DNA of 64,000 nucleotides from Poa pratensis (taxonomy: Eukaryota; Streptophyta; Magnoliopsida; Poales; Poaceae), in NCBI GenBank assembly GCA_947311845.1, contig CAMZMU010000013.1, positions 1,839,028 to 1,903,027 of the forward strand, read 5' to 3'. A program made the position numbers and the translations under genes. Each line of letters begins with the position of its first letter. Position 1 is the first letter of the stretch. The notes beneath the pieces were generated by a model. It worked only from the letters and a program-made list of their open reading frames with translations, ran no database searches and was not told the origin of the DNA. Positions 10,350 to 22,380 of this stretch are shown piece by piece.

Positions 10350-11168
10350 CAATAATAGTATAATAAATATCATTAGCCAATATAGGACCATCATCAAGAG
10401 CATTATCATATATAACATTAGGGAGCACATTTTACTTTCTGCAATTTCCTTTTCTTGAGTCAAGGAGCTTGTTACTTCAAATTTATCAAAAGGAGATATT
10501 TCAATAGAATCATGACATTCAACAATATAGCATTTTTCCTCCTTATGTGGGCATGGAGGGTAATCATATAATGTAAGAGTTAAAGAGTTACTATCATTAG
10601 AAGGTAGATCCTCCTTTTGTTCTTCACTCTCCTCCTCTTTTTCATCCAATGAGATCACAGTTTCAGCAATTTCTTCTTCCATAGGTCCCTGAAAAGAAGC
10701 AAGTTGTTCTGGAGAATAAGTTTTCTCAAGAAATTTAGTGATATAAGGATTGTCATTGTAATATTCAAGGCAGTAACCAAGTATAGAAAAATTCTCAGAT
10801 TTATAAGGAGAATCATCATCTTGAATATAACCAGCAATTTCATAAGCACCCTTAAAAACAACAAATTCTTCAGTTTGTTCAAGATTACCAAAGTCATAGT
10901 TTCCTTTAGCATAAGCAGCCAAGGTTTCATTATCATTATAATCACATTGGAAAGGGAGGTGTTTATGCCTTCTACAACAAAGAGATTCATTAAAGCAGTA
11001 GGATTCATCAAATGTAGAACACAAGTTCTTAGCAAAATAATTCAATCTACTTATTTGTTCCCATAGATGTTTCCCTTTTTGAGACAAGCGGTATTCCTCA
11101 TAATAAGTTTGATGTTCCTCCGTGAACCCACCGTGCCAATAATATTTAGTATCAAAGAGAGAAGCCAT
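10338..11168 (-). pseudogene. Conserved ORF, left copy (truncated, frameshifted)
   Basis: Starts MASLFDTKYYWHGGFTEEHQ. Continues through an acidic region with SYCFNES, EEFVVFKGAYEIAGY and DEKEEESEEQKED, then loses the family frame near 10434, where one T of a T-run is missing relative to the right copy. The last residues run into unrelated frame and host LTR. This copy does not have the frameshift seen near residue 60 in the right copy, so each copy is broken in a different place. No gag or pol motif recognised. Confidence 0.65.
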
Positions 11169-11367
11169 TGATAGCAAGTAAACAACTAGACATAATAACA
11201 AACCGAAATAAACTAGATGCAAGAAACTAATTTTTTTTTGTTTTTGATTTTTAACAGCAAGCAAAACAAAACTAAAACAAGACAAAAACAAAGTAAAGAG
11301 ATTGGAACTGAGAGACTCCCCTTTCCAATAGCCTCCAAGAACCCGGCAACGGCGCCAGAAAACAGCT

Positions 11368-12937
11368 TGATGGCTACGTGTTGGTGAACCCCAAGAGGAA
11401 GGTTATGATGTAGACAGCAGAAGTTTTCCCTTGAATAATCTACCCAAGGTTTAATCCCAGTAGGACTTGACGATCATCGGAAGGTTGTTGATGTTGACTC
11501 CCCCTGGCGCTAGGGAGCTTGCACCAACGTGGAATCTGCACAGACACAAACCAGAACTTTGCCCAACACGAAACAGAGAGGTTGTCAATCTCTCCGGTCT
11601 TGCAGAAACAAAGAGTTAAACGTATGGTGTGGAAAACAGCAGGAAAAACAGCAAGTAACAGGAAACAGATGATTGCAGCAGGTTGTGTAAACAGTATGAG
11701 GAAATTGGACCAGGGTCCACAGTTCACTAGTGGTGTCTCTCTCAGAACAGATAACTAGCATGTTGGGTAAACAAATTACAGCTGGGCAATTGACAAATAG
11801 AGAGGGCATAACAATGCAATACATGCCAAGATGTCTACTATGAAATCTAGTTGGGCATTACAACAAAGTACATAGACCGTTATTCCAACCGCATCTATGC
11901 CTAAATAATCCACCTTCAAGGCAGCATCCGCATCCTATTCAGTATTAAGTTGCTAACAACAGATTATTGCATGAAGTAAAGTGTGTAATGTAATCAATAC
12001 AAGTGCCCTTGGACACTGCACCAATGTTTTATCCCTAGTAGCAACAGCACATCTACCATCTTAGACCTTTCTGTCACTGATCCAGATATCTAGAGACTGA
12101 ACCCACTATCGAGCATAAATACCCCCTCTTGGAGTCACAAGCATCTACTTGGCCAAAGCATCTACTAGCAACGGAGAGCATGCAAGATCAAGAGCACATA
12201 GATAAACAACTTGAATAAACATGGTATCAATATTCATCGGATCCCAGCAAACACAACATCTAGCATTACAATAAGATGATCTTGATCATGTTAGGCAGCT
12301 CACAAGATCTAAACATGGAGGCACAAGGTAGAGAGACAACCATCTAGCTACTGCTATGGACCCGTAGTCCAGGGGTGGACTACTCACGCATCACTCCGGA
12401 GGCAGGCATGGTGATGTAGAGCCCTCCGGTGATGATCTCCCCTCCGGCAGGGTGCCGGGAAGAGCTTCAGAACTCCTCCGATCTGAGATTGACGATGACG
12501 GCCGCGACGGAACTTTTCGTGGAATATGATCGACCGTAATAGGGTTTTCGCGTCGCGGAGAATATATAGGCGAAGAGGCGGCGTCGGTGGCCGAGGGGGG
12601 CCACCACGCCATAGGGGGGCGCGGGCCCACCCTGGGCCGCGCCCTAGTGTGGCGTGGCCCCCTGGTGGGTCTGCTCCGACTCCCCTTTGGACTCCGTGAT
12701 CTCCTCGTGATATTATTGACGATGTCTTTTGTTTCGTCCAATTCCGAGAATATTTCCTTAATAGATTTTCTGAAACCAAAAACAGCAGAAAACAGGGAAC
12801 TGGCACTGTGGCATCTTGTTAATAGGTTAGTCCCAGAAAATGCATAAAAATGATATAAAGTGTAACCAAAACATGTAGCAATTGATATAATAACAGCATG
12901 GAACATCAAAAATTATAGATACGTTTGAGACGTATCA
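11368..12937 (-). repeat. LTR of minus-strand element (left)
   Basis: 1570 bp. Plus-strand ends TGATGG and GACGTATCA, so on its own strand it starts TGATACGTC and ends CCATCA. It matches 16883-18452 with only a few differences found by eye: an extra T near 16990 in the right copy, one fewer G near 18133, and A/G near 18380. Confidence 0.9.
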
Positions 12938-12975
12938 AGCATCCCCAAGCTTAGTTCCTGCTCGTCCTCGAGTAG
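12938..12975 (-). other. Polypurine tract and terminal hairpin of minus element
   Basis: On the minus strand: CTACTCG, loop AGGA, CGAGCAG (12975-12958, one G-T pair), then AAGCTTGGGGATGCT next to the LTR. Matches 9350-9386. Confidence 0.75.
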
Positions 12976-15440
12976 GTAAACGATAAAAACAGATAATTTT
13001 TGAAGTGACATGCTACCAACACAATCTTTGATCAAATAACAATGTAATGCACATGATCTGAATGAAGTGATCCAAGCCAATGGTCTATAGTTTGCAAGCA
13101 AGTAAATAAAGAGTAAACATAAGTGATCACACAAGTGCAAACTTTCATGAATAATACTATAAAACATTTAGAGATATAATAGTCTAACATAATAGTTAGT
13201 TCACAGCAGCAATAATTCTCAACATGAAAGTGTTTGTATCAACACAAAGGAAGATAATAGCTTCAGCTTTGCTTCAACTTTCAACATGTATATCATATAG
13301 ATAATGTCAATGCAAAGAATATGATCAACCAAACACAAAGTTATGTAAAAACTGTTATACTGGAGTTGACAATGATGTTTGCTTAAGTAGACAGAAAGAA
13401 GTGGGAAAACTGACTCAACATAAAAGTAAAAGAATGGCCCTTCGCAGAGGGAAGCAGGGATTAACATCATGTGCTAGAGCTGTAGTTCCCGAAGGCATAT
13501 AGAGAGCATAAAATATTGTTTTGTAAGGTAATGGTGTATACAGGTGTCAACAAATCAAATAGCAGGTACTTGTCATCTTCCATGGCTAACTAACTTTTAG
13601 AGCGGTTCCGAGAGTTTTTAGGACTGCACTTGTAACAAGCACTTATTGGTGACACTCCTCCCAACCATTTACTTTCCACAAACCATGGCTAACCGAATCC
13701 TCGGGTGCCCACCAACATTCACCATGGAGGAGTGTCTATTTATTTATTTATAGGGTGGACTAACCAGCTCTTTAATGCAAAATAAAAGGTGGAGAAGCAG
13801 ATGAAGCTGCCAATCCTTGTAAATTAATTAGCATGGAAGATGACAAATCTCACTACTACGTCCTTATGAGCTTTTCAAGTAGTGACACAAAAAGGAAATG
13901 TAACAGTTTTGAGTAGTTAGTAGATAGCACATGAAGAAATTTACTTGGAATGGTGAAAACACCACATAATAGGTAGGTATGGTGGACACAGGTGGCATGG
14001 ATTTGGCTCAAGGTTTTGGATGTACAAGAAGCATTCCCTCTTAGTACAGAGTTTAGGCTAGCAAGGTTATTATAAGCAAACATCATTATCAACTGGAATA
14101 GCAAGAGTGTACATAAAACACAAGGTTTGACGAACCATAGACTCCCACTGTCTTCCTTGTTAACACATAGCCTTCATCCAAAAATTATCTAGACTACTAT
14201 GGACTTCCAATTATGCAACAGATTATTATAGCAGAAAATCCTTATAGTAGTTCTTCATTAATAGCCATTACTTACATGATGCACAAGCTTAAACATTAAT
14301 TACTTGACAGCTCAAAACAATTGGCAAGCATCAAATTACTCAAGACAACGATCTAAAAAGATTCATGTAAGCATTTTATACCACTACCACATGCATAGCA
14401 TTTTTCTGGTCCAACCAAACACCAATCAACTTATTTGACAACTCTCCAAACAGATATAAGTGAAGCAAGAGAGTACTTTCTTCAAAAGAAACTGAAAGCT
14501 CTAACAAGAGATATGAAAAACTGAGAGCTAACAGCAATAACAGCAACTAGACAGGAATACTCAACAAGTATAAGTGAAGCACAAGAGTATTCTAATGAAA
14601 AAGTGGAGCGTGTCTCTCTCCCAAACATGAATACTAGGATCCAACAAGTATAGCACAGCAAACAAAACAAAACAAACTGAAAACAAAAACACACTGACGC
14701 TCCAAGGAAGAGTACACTAGCATGAAGCAATAAAAATATAGCACCATTAGAGATGACCTGATAATTTGTAGATGAAGAAGGGGATGCCTTGGGCATCCCC
14801 AAGCTTAGATGCTTGAGTCTTCTTGAAATATGCTGGGGAGGTAAGCCTCCCCAAGCTTAAGCTCTTCACTCTTCTTGATCATGTAATATCATTCTCCTCT
14901 ATCAACACTTGAAAACTTCCTTCACACCAAAACTTAACAGCTTTTCTCATTAGCAGGTTAGTGCACTAAAAGATAATACTTCAAAGTTCTAGCAAAGACA
15001 AAACTCACAAGCCAACTATTTTAAACATTAGCCACTGTTACTAGGCTCAAGTGGGCACTTTTACACGAAAAGAAACCACTTAAAAACTTGTAAAAGAGAG
15101 AATGCAAAATAAAAGACAGAATCTGTCAAACCAGAACAGTCTGTAATGACGAATTTTTTCGAGGCACTTACGATGCTCAGATGAAAACTTTTGAAATAAT
15201 GAAAGTTGCGTAACATCATCAGGAACATGCACAAAAAGTTTCAGCATTTTTCGATTTTTTCTGATTTTCTACTGAATTAAACGGTGACGAACAGCAATCT
15301 GTCCAATGCAGTCCCGAAAATAAATACCAACTTTGCATTAGTAACTCTCCTTGGCACAACAAAACAGCAAATAAAAGATACAAAGGAGTTGCTACAGAGG
15401 TAAACAAGCATCCTTGACTAATACTGAAAATAAAAGATAA
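12976..15440 (-). other. Non-coding tail of minus element with two hairpins
   Basis: No gene. Landmarks on the plus strand are GGGGATGCC, loop TTG, GGCATCCCC (14780-14800) and GGGGAGG, loop TAAG, CCTCCCC (14835-14852), both next to AAGCTTAG/AAGCTTAAG words. The first hairpin is shared with the plus element (7524-7544). The second is specific to this copy; the plus element has GGGGATGCTCCC there. Confidence 0.65.
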
Positions 15441-15453
15441 TGGGTTGCCTCCC
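15441..15453 (-). other. Conserved GGGAGGCAACCCA motif
   Basis: Reverse-strand copy of the motif at 6852-6864, again flanked by AAAGCGCTT and located shortly after the ORF end. Confidence 0.6.
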
Positions 15454-15557
15454 AAAAGCGCTTTCTTTTAATGCCTTTTAGCTAGGCTAGAAGATTTTAA
15501 TGATGCTCTCATAAGAATAAGAGTTGAAAAACAAAAGAGAGCATCAAGAGGCAAATA

Positions 15558-16684
15558 TCAAACACATTTAAGTCTAACCCACTTCCTATGCAAAGGAATC
15601 TTGTAACAAAATAAATTATTGAAGCATAAAGCAACTAGCATAGAAAGATGAAACAAATATAGCTTCAAAACTTTCAACATAAAGAGAGGTGTTTTAGTGA
15701 CTTGAAAACTTTTACAACCATATTTTCCTCTCTCATAATAACTTTCAGTAGCATCATGAACAAACTCAACAATATAACTATCACATAAAGCATGCTTTTC
15801 ATGATCTACAAACACATAATTTTTATTAAGCTCTAAAACAGTGGGGTTATCAAACCCACTTTTGACAATAATAGTATAATAAATATCATTAGCCAATATA
15901 GGACCATCATCAAGAGCATTATCATATATAACATTAGGGAGCACATTTTTACTTTCTGCAATTTCCTTTTCTTGAGTCAAGGAGCTTGTTACTTCAAATT
16001 TATCAAAAGGAGATATTTCAATAGAATCATGACATTCAACAATATAGCATTTTTCCTCCTTATGTGGGCATGGAGGGTAATCATATAATGTAAGAGTTAA
16101 AGAGTTACTATCATTAGAAGGTAGATCCTCCTTTTGTTCTTCACTCTCCTCCTCTTTTTCATCCAATGAGATCACAGTTTCAGCAATTTCTTCTTCCATA
16201 GGTCCCTGAAAAGAAGCAAGTTGTTCTGGAGAATAAGTTTTCTCAAGAAATTTAGTGATATAAGGATTGTCATTGTAATATTCAAGGCAGTAACCAAGTA
16301 TAGAAAAATTCTCAGATTTATAAGGAGAATCATCATCTTGAATATAACCAGCAATTTCATAAGCACCCTTAAAAACAACAAATTCTTCAGTTTGTTCAAG
16401 ATTACCAAAGTCATAGTTTCCTTTAGCATAAGCAGCCAAGGTTTCATTATCATTATAATCACATTGGAAAGGGAGGTGTTTATGCCTTCTACAACAAAAG
16501 ATTCATTAAAGCAGTAGGATTCATCAAATGTAGAACACAAGTTCTTAGCAAAATAATTCAATCTACTTATTTGTTCCCATAGATGTTTCCCTTTTTGAGA
16601 CAAGCGGTATTCCTCATAATAAGTTTGATGTTCCTCCGTGAACCCACCGTGCCAATAATATTTAGTATCAAAGAGAGAAGCCAT
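15558..16684 (-). pseudogene. Conserved ORF, right copy (one frameshift)
   Basis: Starts MASLFDTKYYWHGGFTEEHQ at 16684. The frame is lost near 16497, where two bases present in the left copy (ACAAAGAG versus ACAAAAG) are missing, and it resumes as AAYAKGNYDFGNLEQTEEF. It then stays open through the acidic middle and the family C-terminus: VFVDHEKHALCDSYIVEFVH, ESYYERGKYG, one hydrophobic module (PLFMLKVLKLYLFHLSMLVA) and CYKIPLHRKWVRLKCV. The plus element's protein has this module twice. Full family length would be a little over 370 aa. Function unknown. Confidence 0.68.
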
Positions 16685-16854
16685 TGATAGCAAGTAAACA
16701 ACTAGACATAATAACAAACCGAAATAAACTAGATGCAAGAAACTAATTTTTTTTGTTTTTGATTTTTAACAGCAAGCAAAACAAAACTAAAACAAGACAA
16801 AAACAAAGTAAAGAGATTGGAACTGAGAGACTCCCCTTTCCAATAGCCTCCAAG

Positions 16855-16872
16855 TCCCCGGCAACGGCGCCA
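16855..16872 (-). other. Primer-binding site, tRNA-Asp type
   Basis: Minus strand reads TGGCGCCGTTGCCGGGGA, 10 bases from the LTR edge at 16883. The left copy at 11341-11357 has lost its last bases (AACCC in place of TCCCC). Confidence 0.82.
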
Positions 16873-16882
16873 GAAAACAGCT

Positions 16883-18452
16883 TGATGGCTACGTGTTGGT
16901 GAACCCCAAGAGGAAGGTTATGATGTAGACAGCAGAAGTTTTCCCTTGAATAATCTACCCAAGGTTTAATCCCAGTAGGACTTGACGATCTATCGGAAGG
17001 TTGTTGATGTTGACTCCCCCTGGCGCTAGGGAGCTTGCACCAACGTGGAATCTGCACAGACACAAACCAGAACTTTGCCCAACACGAAACAGAGAGGTTG
17101 TCAATCTCTCCGGTCTTGCAGAAACAAAGAGTTAAACGTATGGTGTGGAAAACAGCAGGAAAAACAGCAAGTAACAGGAAACAGATGATTGCAGCAGGTT
17201 GTGTAAACAGTATGAGGAAATTGGACCAGGGTCCACAGTTCACTAGTGGTGTCTCTCTCAGAACAGATAACTAGCATGTTGGGTAAACAAATTACAGCTG
17301 GGCAATTGACAAATAGAGAGGGCATAACAATGCAATACATGCCAAGATGTCTACTATGAAATCTAGTTGGGCATTACAACAAAGTACATAGACCGTTATT
17401 CCAACCGCATCTATGCCTAAATAATCCACCTTCAAGGCAGCATCCGCATCCTATTCAGTATTAAGTTGCTAACAACAGATTATTGCATGAAGTAAAGTGT
17501 GTAATGTAATCAATACAAGTGCCCTTGGACACTGCACCAATGTTTTATCCCTAGTAGCAACAGCACATCTACCATCTTAGACCTTTCTGTCACTGATCCA
17601 GATATCTAGAGACTGAACCCACTATCGAGCATAAATACCCCCTCTTGGAGTCACAAGCATCTACTTGGCCAAAGCATCTACTAGCAACGGAGAGCATGCA
17701 AGATCAAGAGCACATAGATAAACAACTTGAATAAACATGGTATCAATATTCATCGGATCCCAGCAAACACAACATCTAGCATTACAATAAGATGATCTTG
17801 ATCATGTTAGGCAGCTCACAAGATCTAAACATGGAGGCACAAGGTAGAGAGACAACCATCTAGCTACTGCTATGGACCCGTAGTCCAGGGGTGGACTACT
17901 CACGCATCACTCCGGAGGCAGGCATGGTGATGTAGAGCCCTCCGGTGATGATCTCCCCTCCGGCAGGGTGCCGGGAAGAGCTTCAGAACTCCTCCGATCT
18001 GAGATTGACGATGACGGCCGCGACGGAACTTTTCGTGGAATATGATCGACCGTAATAGGGTTTTCGCGTCGCGGAGAATATATAGGCGAAGAGGCGGCGT
18101 CGGTGGCCGAGGGGGGCCACCACGCCATAGGGGGCGCGGGCCCACCCTGGGCCGCGCCCTAGTGTGGCGTGGCCCCCTGGTGGGTCTGCTCCGACTCCCC
18201 TTTGGACTCCGTGATCTCCTCGTGATATTATTGACGATGTCTTTTGTTTCGTCCAATTCCGAGAATATTTCCTTAATAGATTTTCTGAAACCAAAAACAG
18301 CAGAAAACAGGGAACTGGCACTGTGGCATCTTGTTAATAGGTTAGTCCCAGAAAATGCATAAAAATGATATAAAGTGTAGCCAAAACATGTAGCAATTGA
18401 TATAATAACAGCATGGAACATCAAAAATTATAGATACGTTTGAGACGTATCA
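16883..18452 (-). repeat. LTR of minus-strand element (right, 5' LTR)
   Basis: 1570 bp, nearly identical to 11368-12937. Its outer edge (GACGTATCA, 18452) joins directly to the second part of the older 3' LTR. Confidence 0.9.
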
Positions 18453-18861
18453 TTGCCCAGCTGTAATTTGTTCACCCAGCATGTTAGTTATCTTTTATGG
18501 AGAGACACTACTAGTGAACTGTGGACCCCGGTCCATTCTTTTACACTGATAATACAACCAACTGCAATCATTGTTCCTTTTCATTCTCTGCAATTAAACA
18601 CTATTTTCCACACCATACGTTTAATCCTTTATTTTCAGCAAGCCAGTGAGATTGACAACCTCACTGTTTCGTTGGGGCAAAGTAGTTTGATTGTGTTGTG
18701 TGCAGGTTCCACGTCAGCGCGCCACTGACAACCTTCAGAAGTGATTTCTTACTCCTACTGGATTGATAACCTTGGTATCTTACTGAGGGAAAACTTGCTG
18801 TTGCACTGCTTCATACCTTACTCTTGGGGTCTCCCAACGAACGTGTGCTTTCACGTCATCA
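18453..18861 (+). repeat. 3' LTR of plus-strand element, second part
   Basis: Colinear with 5524-5780 of the 5' LTR but with two extra blocks: after CTCTGC (18592-18666 region) and after CCACTG (18728-18806 region). The 5' LTR has therefore lost those blocks. Ends CGTCATCA, then the CCCTA duplication. Confidence 0.88.
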
Positions 18862-18866
18862 CCCTA

Positions 18867-19745
18867 CAGGTTCGATAACGTGTAGCTATAATTAGATGTT
18901 TCCATCTAACCACCAGCCAGGGTCAGATACAGGGGCTACCTGAATAACTGCTACCGTTATGCGAATAACACTCTGTTGAACCTGTTGATTATTAATTCAT
19001 CATTCCCATTACTCACGATACTGAAATTACCCGAGATAAAGTATTCACGATATTTCCATGAATCAATCCCTGATTCACTATATCTCTGTCTATCTCGTTT
19101 CCGGTAAGTTTCCTTTTCTCGTGCCCGTAATCCGGTATCCCACATGATGTAACTTCATCATGCATTGTCTGCAGAACGTATTGGATATCATACATACCGA
19201 GTGGGCCCTGGAAGTATCTCTCTTTTGACAGAGGAGTAATTTCCCATCTTGGAACATTAGGATATATGCACACCTTGGTAATCACCCAGTGCCTGCCGTT
19301 TTGCCACCCAGTTACGGCCATGGCGTTGACAATGCCAAAGTAATTCTTTCAGTATGCATAACCCCAATAACCTCATGGTCTAAGGACATGTCATATAATA
19401 ACCATCTGCGATATTGCACTAAGGACAAAAAGACACTTTGGAATCTTCTTAGCATATCAACGATTTGGGTCTACCCAGCCACATTGTTTCCACCAACAAT
19501 ATGCCACTCATTGATGCTGACATAAACAATGTCCCAGACCAGGAAAACATGGTCTCTAGCAATCAATGAATTAGTCTAAAAGGCAAGACTAGGCTATACT
19601 TTATTCTGTTCATATCTCTACACGTGCGAGTGAGTTTTCCTCTGAATCACATATTCAGGAGTCACCGCAGTTATAGCATAGAATCATGAAGCATAATTAT
19701 GAATCAGATGTTAAACTTTATTGCCTTTTGGGCATACATCCAACA
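18867..19745 (-). repeat. Copia (BARE/Angela-like) 5' LTR, second part
   Basis: Continuation of the LTR broken at 4374: TACAGGTTCGATAACG follows the CCCTA duplication. The segment has the usual order of BARE/Angela LTR blocks in reverse (GTGGGCCC near 19201, TGGTCTAAGGACATG near 19377) and ends GGGCATACATCCAACA, so on its own strand it starts TGTTGGATGTATGCCC. Confidence 0.85.
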
Positions 19746-19750
19746 CTAGC

Positions 19751-20682
19751 ATGGCGGACCCTCCCCATTGCTGTCCGTGAGGTAAGATTTGGTCCTCCTC
19801 CTTCATCCAGTTTTTAATTTGTAGCTACTTAATTCTAGAGTTACAATTAGTTCCCATTAGTTATCTTTCTGAAATTGATCTTTTTAAACTTATGATTGAT
19901 TTGGTCCCTCCTCCTTCATCCAGAGATTAGGCACAGTTTCCACTTTGTAGCTACTTAAATAAAAGTATTCCTGAGCTTAATGCGCGAAAACAATGAGAGA
20001 TTAGCTCAAGTAGCTACTTAATTCTAGAGTTATAATTAGTTCTCATTAGTTATCTTTCTGGAATGACAGATAAATTAACTTAGCAGTGACTATAACGATG
20101 AAGATTCTGACAGTTCTGAAGATCACACTGACGACGAAGACAGAATCATAGTTGCCCAAAGAGTTTGTCTCAACAAGCATGAGAAGAACCGCCTCGTAAG
20201 AACTTCTTCCCGTAGGAGCCTATGTTGGAGTTCTATTTGTGACTCGCTTCACGAGCACTAATTTGAACACACATGATATGGTATGTACCCACAAGACCGG
20301 CTCTTTCATGCCTCTTTAATTTCCTATGTTGATATTCAGGAATCATGAACCGCCTCTGCCGGCCGTATATATCTATGTCTTTATCGAAAAATGACATAGT
20401 TACGTTATCTTTCATGCACAGAAACTAACTAAGGTGATAGCAGAAGAGGCTGGCATACCAGCTGAGGGCAATGCTGGACTGCGACTTGGAGCAGCAGGGT
20501 CAGCCGCCAGCATGACGTACAACAAGAGAACCGACGGCCGCATTGACCTCGACAAGCTGGGGTGGGAGAACTTCATGGAAGGCAAGAATTTTGTGATTGA
20601 TCAACCTGTTTTGATCATTCTTAGAAAGACCAATGACCTCAGCTTGGAAGTTATGATTGAGTTTCAGCTCATACAGAACTAA
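19751..20682 (+). pseudogene. B3-domain gene relic, three exons
   Basis: Three exon-like blocks with consensus splice sites: 19751-19781 (MADPP start, GT donor 19782), 20087-20280 (acceptor TTAGCAG, donor GTATGT) and 20422-20682. Exon 2 encodes DEDSDSSEDHTDDEDRIIVA and then FVTRFTSTNLNTHDM. Exon 3 continues KLTKVIAEEAGIPAEG, TYNKRTDGRIDLDKLGWENF and DQPVLIILRKTND. This order matches grass B3 DNA-binding domain proteins of unknown target. It is broken: one extra base in exon 1 brings TGA after nine codons, and the frame shifts near 20197 before the LLPVGAYVG block. Intron 1 contains a partial internal duplication (AGCTACTTAATTCTAGAG twice). The copia LTR ends five bases upstream of the ATG. 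Confidence 0.7.
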
Positions 20683-20959
20683 TTCTATCGTGTTAAGGTA
20701 GGGGGTTAGGTGAACACTTATCTCATTAGCGGGCTACTTTGTTAATTGGCACAAATTGCAGTTGGAGACATGTTATATAATATATATGCATATGCTAGCT
20801 GTTGGGTTAGTTATATGTGATCTATGCGTTGAGGTTTTGTTGACGCAATGATGAAAAAAATGAATTATGTAGCACTTTTGACCAGTACCAAATACTCAGA
20901 ACCCCGGAAATAATCCCGAAGTACATGAATATTGCCCAAATAGCAGCTGTTATGGCCGG

Positions 20960-21242
20960 AGAGAAAACAAGGACCGTCCGCATGCTAACGACGACCACCA
21001 ATTGTAGCCGGCTCTAATGTATAAGCATTACAGACGGCTGCCAATCCTGGCCGTCTCTGATGGTTTTGTTATTGGAGATGGCTGTTTTTCCCTGCCGTCT
21101 GAGGTGCTGAGGTCATTACAGCCGGCTCCATGGAACCGGCTCAAATGAAGCGTACATTAGAGACCCACGCCTAGAGACGGTCGTGATAACTGGCTGAGGT
21201 GACTTTCTGGGGCCAGCTCTAATGTAAGGTTTTGTACTAGTG
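20960..21242. mobile_element. CACTA-type transposon terminal fragment
   Basis: The right edge, read inward, is CACTAGTACAAAACC followed by several sub-terminal words of the type CCGGCTC/TTAGAG in both directions. That pattern is typical of CACTA ends. Only one end is recognisable and there is no transposase; the other end is lost. Confidence 0.45.
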
Positions 21243-21659
21243 GAAGGATAAGATCCCCACTCCCGTCGCTCTCATTATCAGTCTCTCCCAACTCTAGCCG
21301 CACACGCTGTCGCCTATCTCCACGCGCTTCACTCGCTCTCGTGGTGTCCGATGACAAAACCCTTCTTGCATGGCCCTTTATGAGCATGGTGTAGAACTTG
21401 TTGTGGCTTAGGTGGCTCACGCCGGTGTTGAAGACAGTGAGAGAGGTTTGGAGAACCTTAAGCTATGAGAGCCGAGGCCATGACATAATGTAGTTGATCA
21501 ACTCATCGTGAGGCAGTGGGGTGCAGACTGTTGGCATTGTGTTCATGAATTCCTTCATCTTGTGAAAGTACTCCGCAATTGTCATGTCTTTCTTCTTCAA
21601 CTACGCTAACTGACGCCGGATTTGACAACACAATCTCCCTGCTCTTGGCACAGAAAATG

Positions 21660-22015
21660 GAGTTTCGGCTGATCATTGTTAATTATACACGACAAGCAAT
21701 AAAACGATGAACAAAAAGTAAGATCAACACACAGGGACACGAGATTTTGACGTGGAAAACCCTTCCAAGGAGGAAGAGAATAAACCCTGGTTGCCAGCCA
21801 ACAAAATTTCACTATATTGGGAGAGGTTACAAACACCAGGGATTTGCAATTGTTCTATTTATTCCAAACCGGCGGCTTAAGAGATGTATTTATAGTGGTG
21901 ACGACCTAATCTAGGTCAGTAATGATCCATACCGTGGGGGGGGGGGGGGGGGAGCCTCCAGCGACGGGCCTCCATTCGCTCCGACAGAAGCTAGCATTTA
22001 TTTTAATTGAATTTG
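21660..22015 (-). repeat. LTR-like insertion within gag remnant
   Basis: Contains GACGTGGAAAACCC, a word common in grass copia LTRs, and on the minus strand a TATA box (CTATAAATAC). It separates two gag pieces. Ends and duplication were not resolved. Confidence 0.35.
21936..21952 (+). repeat. G17 homopolymer
   Basis: Seventeen consecutive G. Length may be unstable or mis-sequenced. Confidence 0.9.
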
Positions 22016-22380
22016 GATCACTATAAAACAACAATCATCTGGCCGAGAATGTCTTCGGTCATGGAGTCCGACAAGGTGTTGAGGACCCATTGGTCCGTGT
22101 ACAACTAGGCAAAGTAGGCGGGGTTGGGAACTTTGACATCGTCGTCTCTGGTCCCTTGCATGAGCATGGTACGTGGGTGGTGTGGCACAACTTTCGTCAA
22201 GGTATCCGAACCATCATTGACCAGAGATACCGGGAACGTCAAGGGAAAATTAGTGCGACCGAGATGCACAGTGATGATAGTTTGGTATGTAGGAGCAAAC
22301 GTGGAAGAAGAGGAGGTGAGTGCGCCAGCGGTGCCGAAGAGCTACAATGCCCTGGTCATGGCTGAAAAACCTATATTAGA

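Larger units (their letters stand above)
10350..18452 (-). mobile_element. Young minus-strand Sabrina-like element in tandem form, truncated
   Basis: Reading the minus strand: LTR (18452-16883), primer site, broken ORF, 2.5-kb tail, polypurine tract, LTR (12937-11368), then a second primer-site relic and ORF, cut off at 10350. The segment 10350-12937 repeats 15866-18452 almost exactly. The layout suits a tandem LTR-internal-LTR-internal-LTR array made by LTR recombination, followed by a deletion that removed the last LTR and some of the recipient LTR. The right end is an intact LTR terminus. No target duplication can be read because the left end is missing. Confidence 0.82.
4375..18861 (+). 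mobile_element. Sabrina/WHAM-like non-autonomous LTR retrotransposon, with a nested element
   Basis: Complete element bounded by CCCTA duplications. The order is 5' LTR 4375-5780, primer site 5793-5810, one ORF 5987-6793, about 2.5 kb of non-coding DNA, a hairpin and polypurine tract at 9350-9386, and a 3' LTR split into 9387-10349 and 18453-18861 by the nested minus-strand element. LTRs start TGATACGTCTC and end CGTCATCA. No protease, RT, integrase or CCHC zinc knuckle was found, so it must have used proteins from another element. The family name is from memory of similar Triticeae LTRs; superfamily (gypsy) is suggested by the tRNA-Asp-type primer site. Confidence 0.85.
21243..22366 (-). pseudogene. 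Copia gag remnant, interrupted
   Basis: Minus-strand pieces of a second, unrelated-looking copia Gag. The N-terminal part starts near 22364 and includes SSSSTFAPTYQTIITVHLG and NFPLTFPVSLVND. A C-terminal part near 21640-21460 includes FCAKSREIVL, then, in a shifted frame, TIAEYFHKMKEFMNTM and LPHDELINYIM, matching the end of the UBN2 Gag region. Between them lies foreign LTR-like sequence. Frameshifts make it non-functional. Assignment is by remembered motif order. Confidence 0.5.

Noticed and set aside
10704..11066. Plus-strand frame of 120 codons, repeated at 16221-16517
   Set aside because: Exact antisense shadow of the conserved minus-strand ORF; rich in Ile/Phe/Lys because of the sense codon bias.
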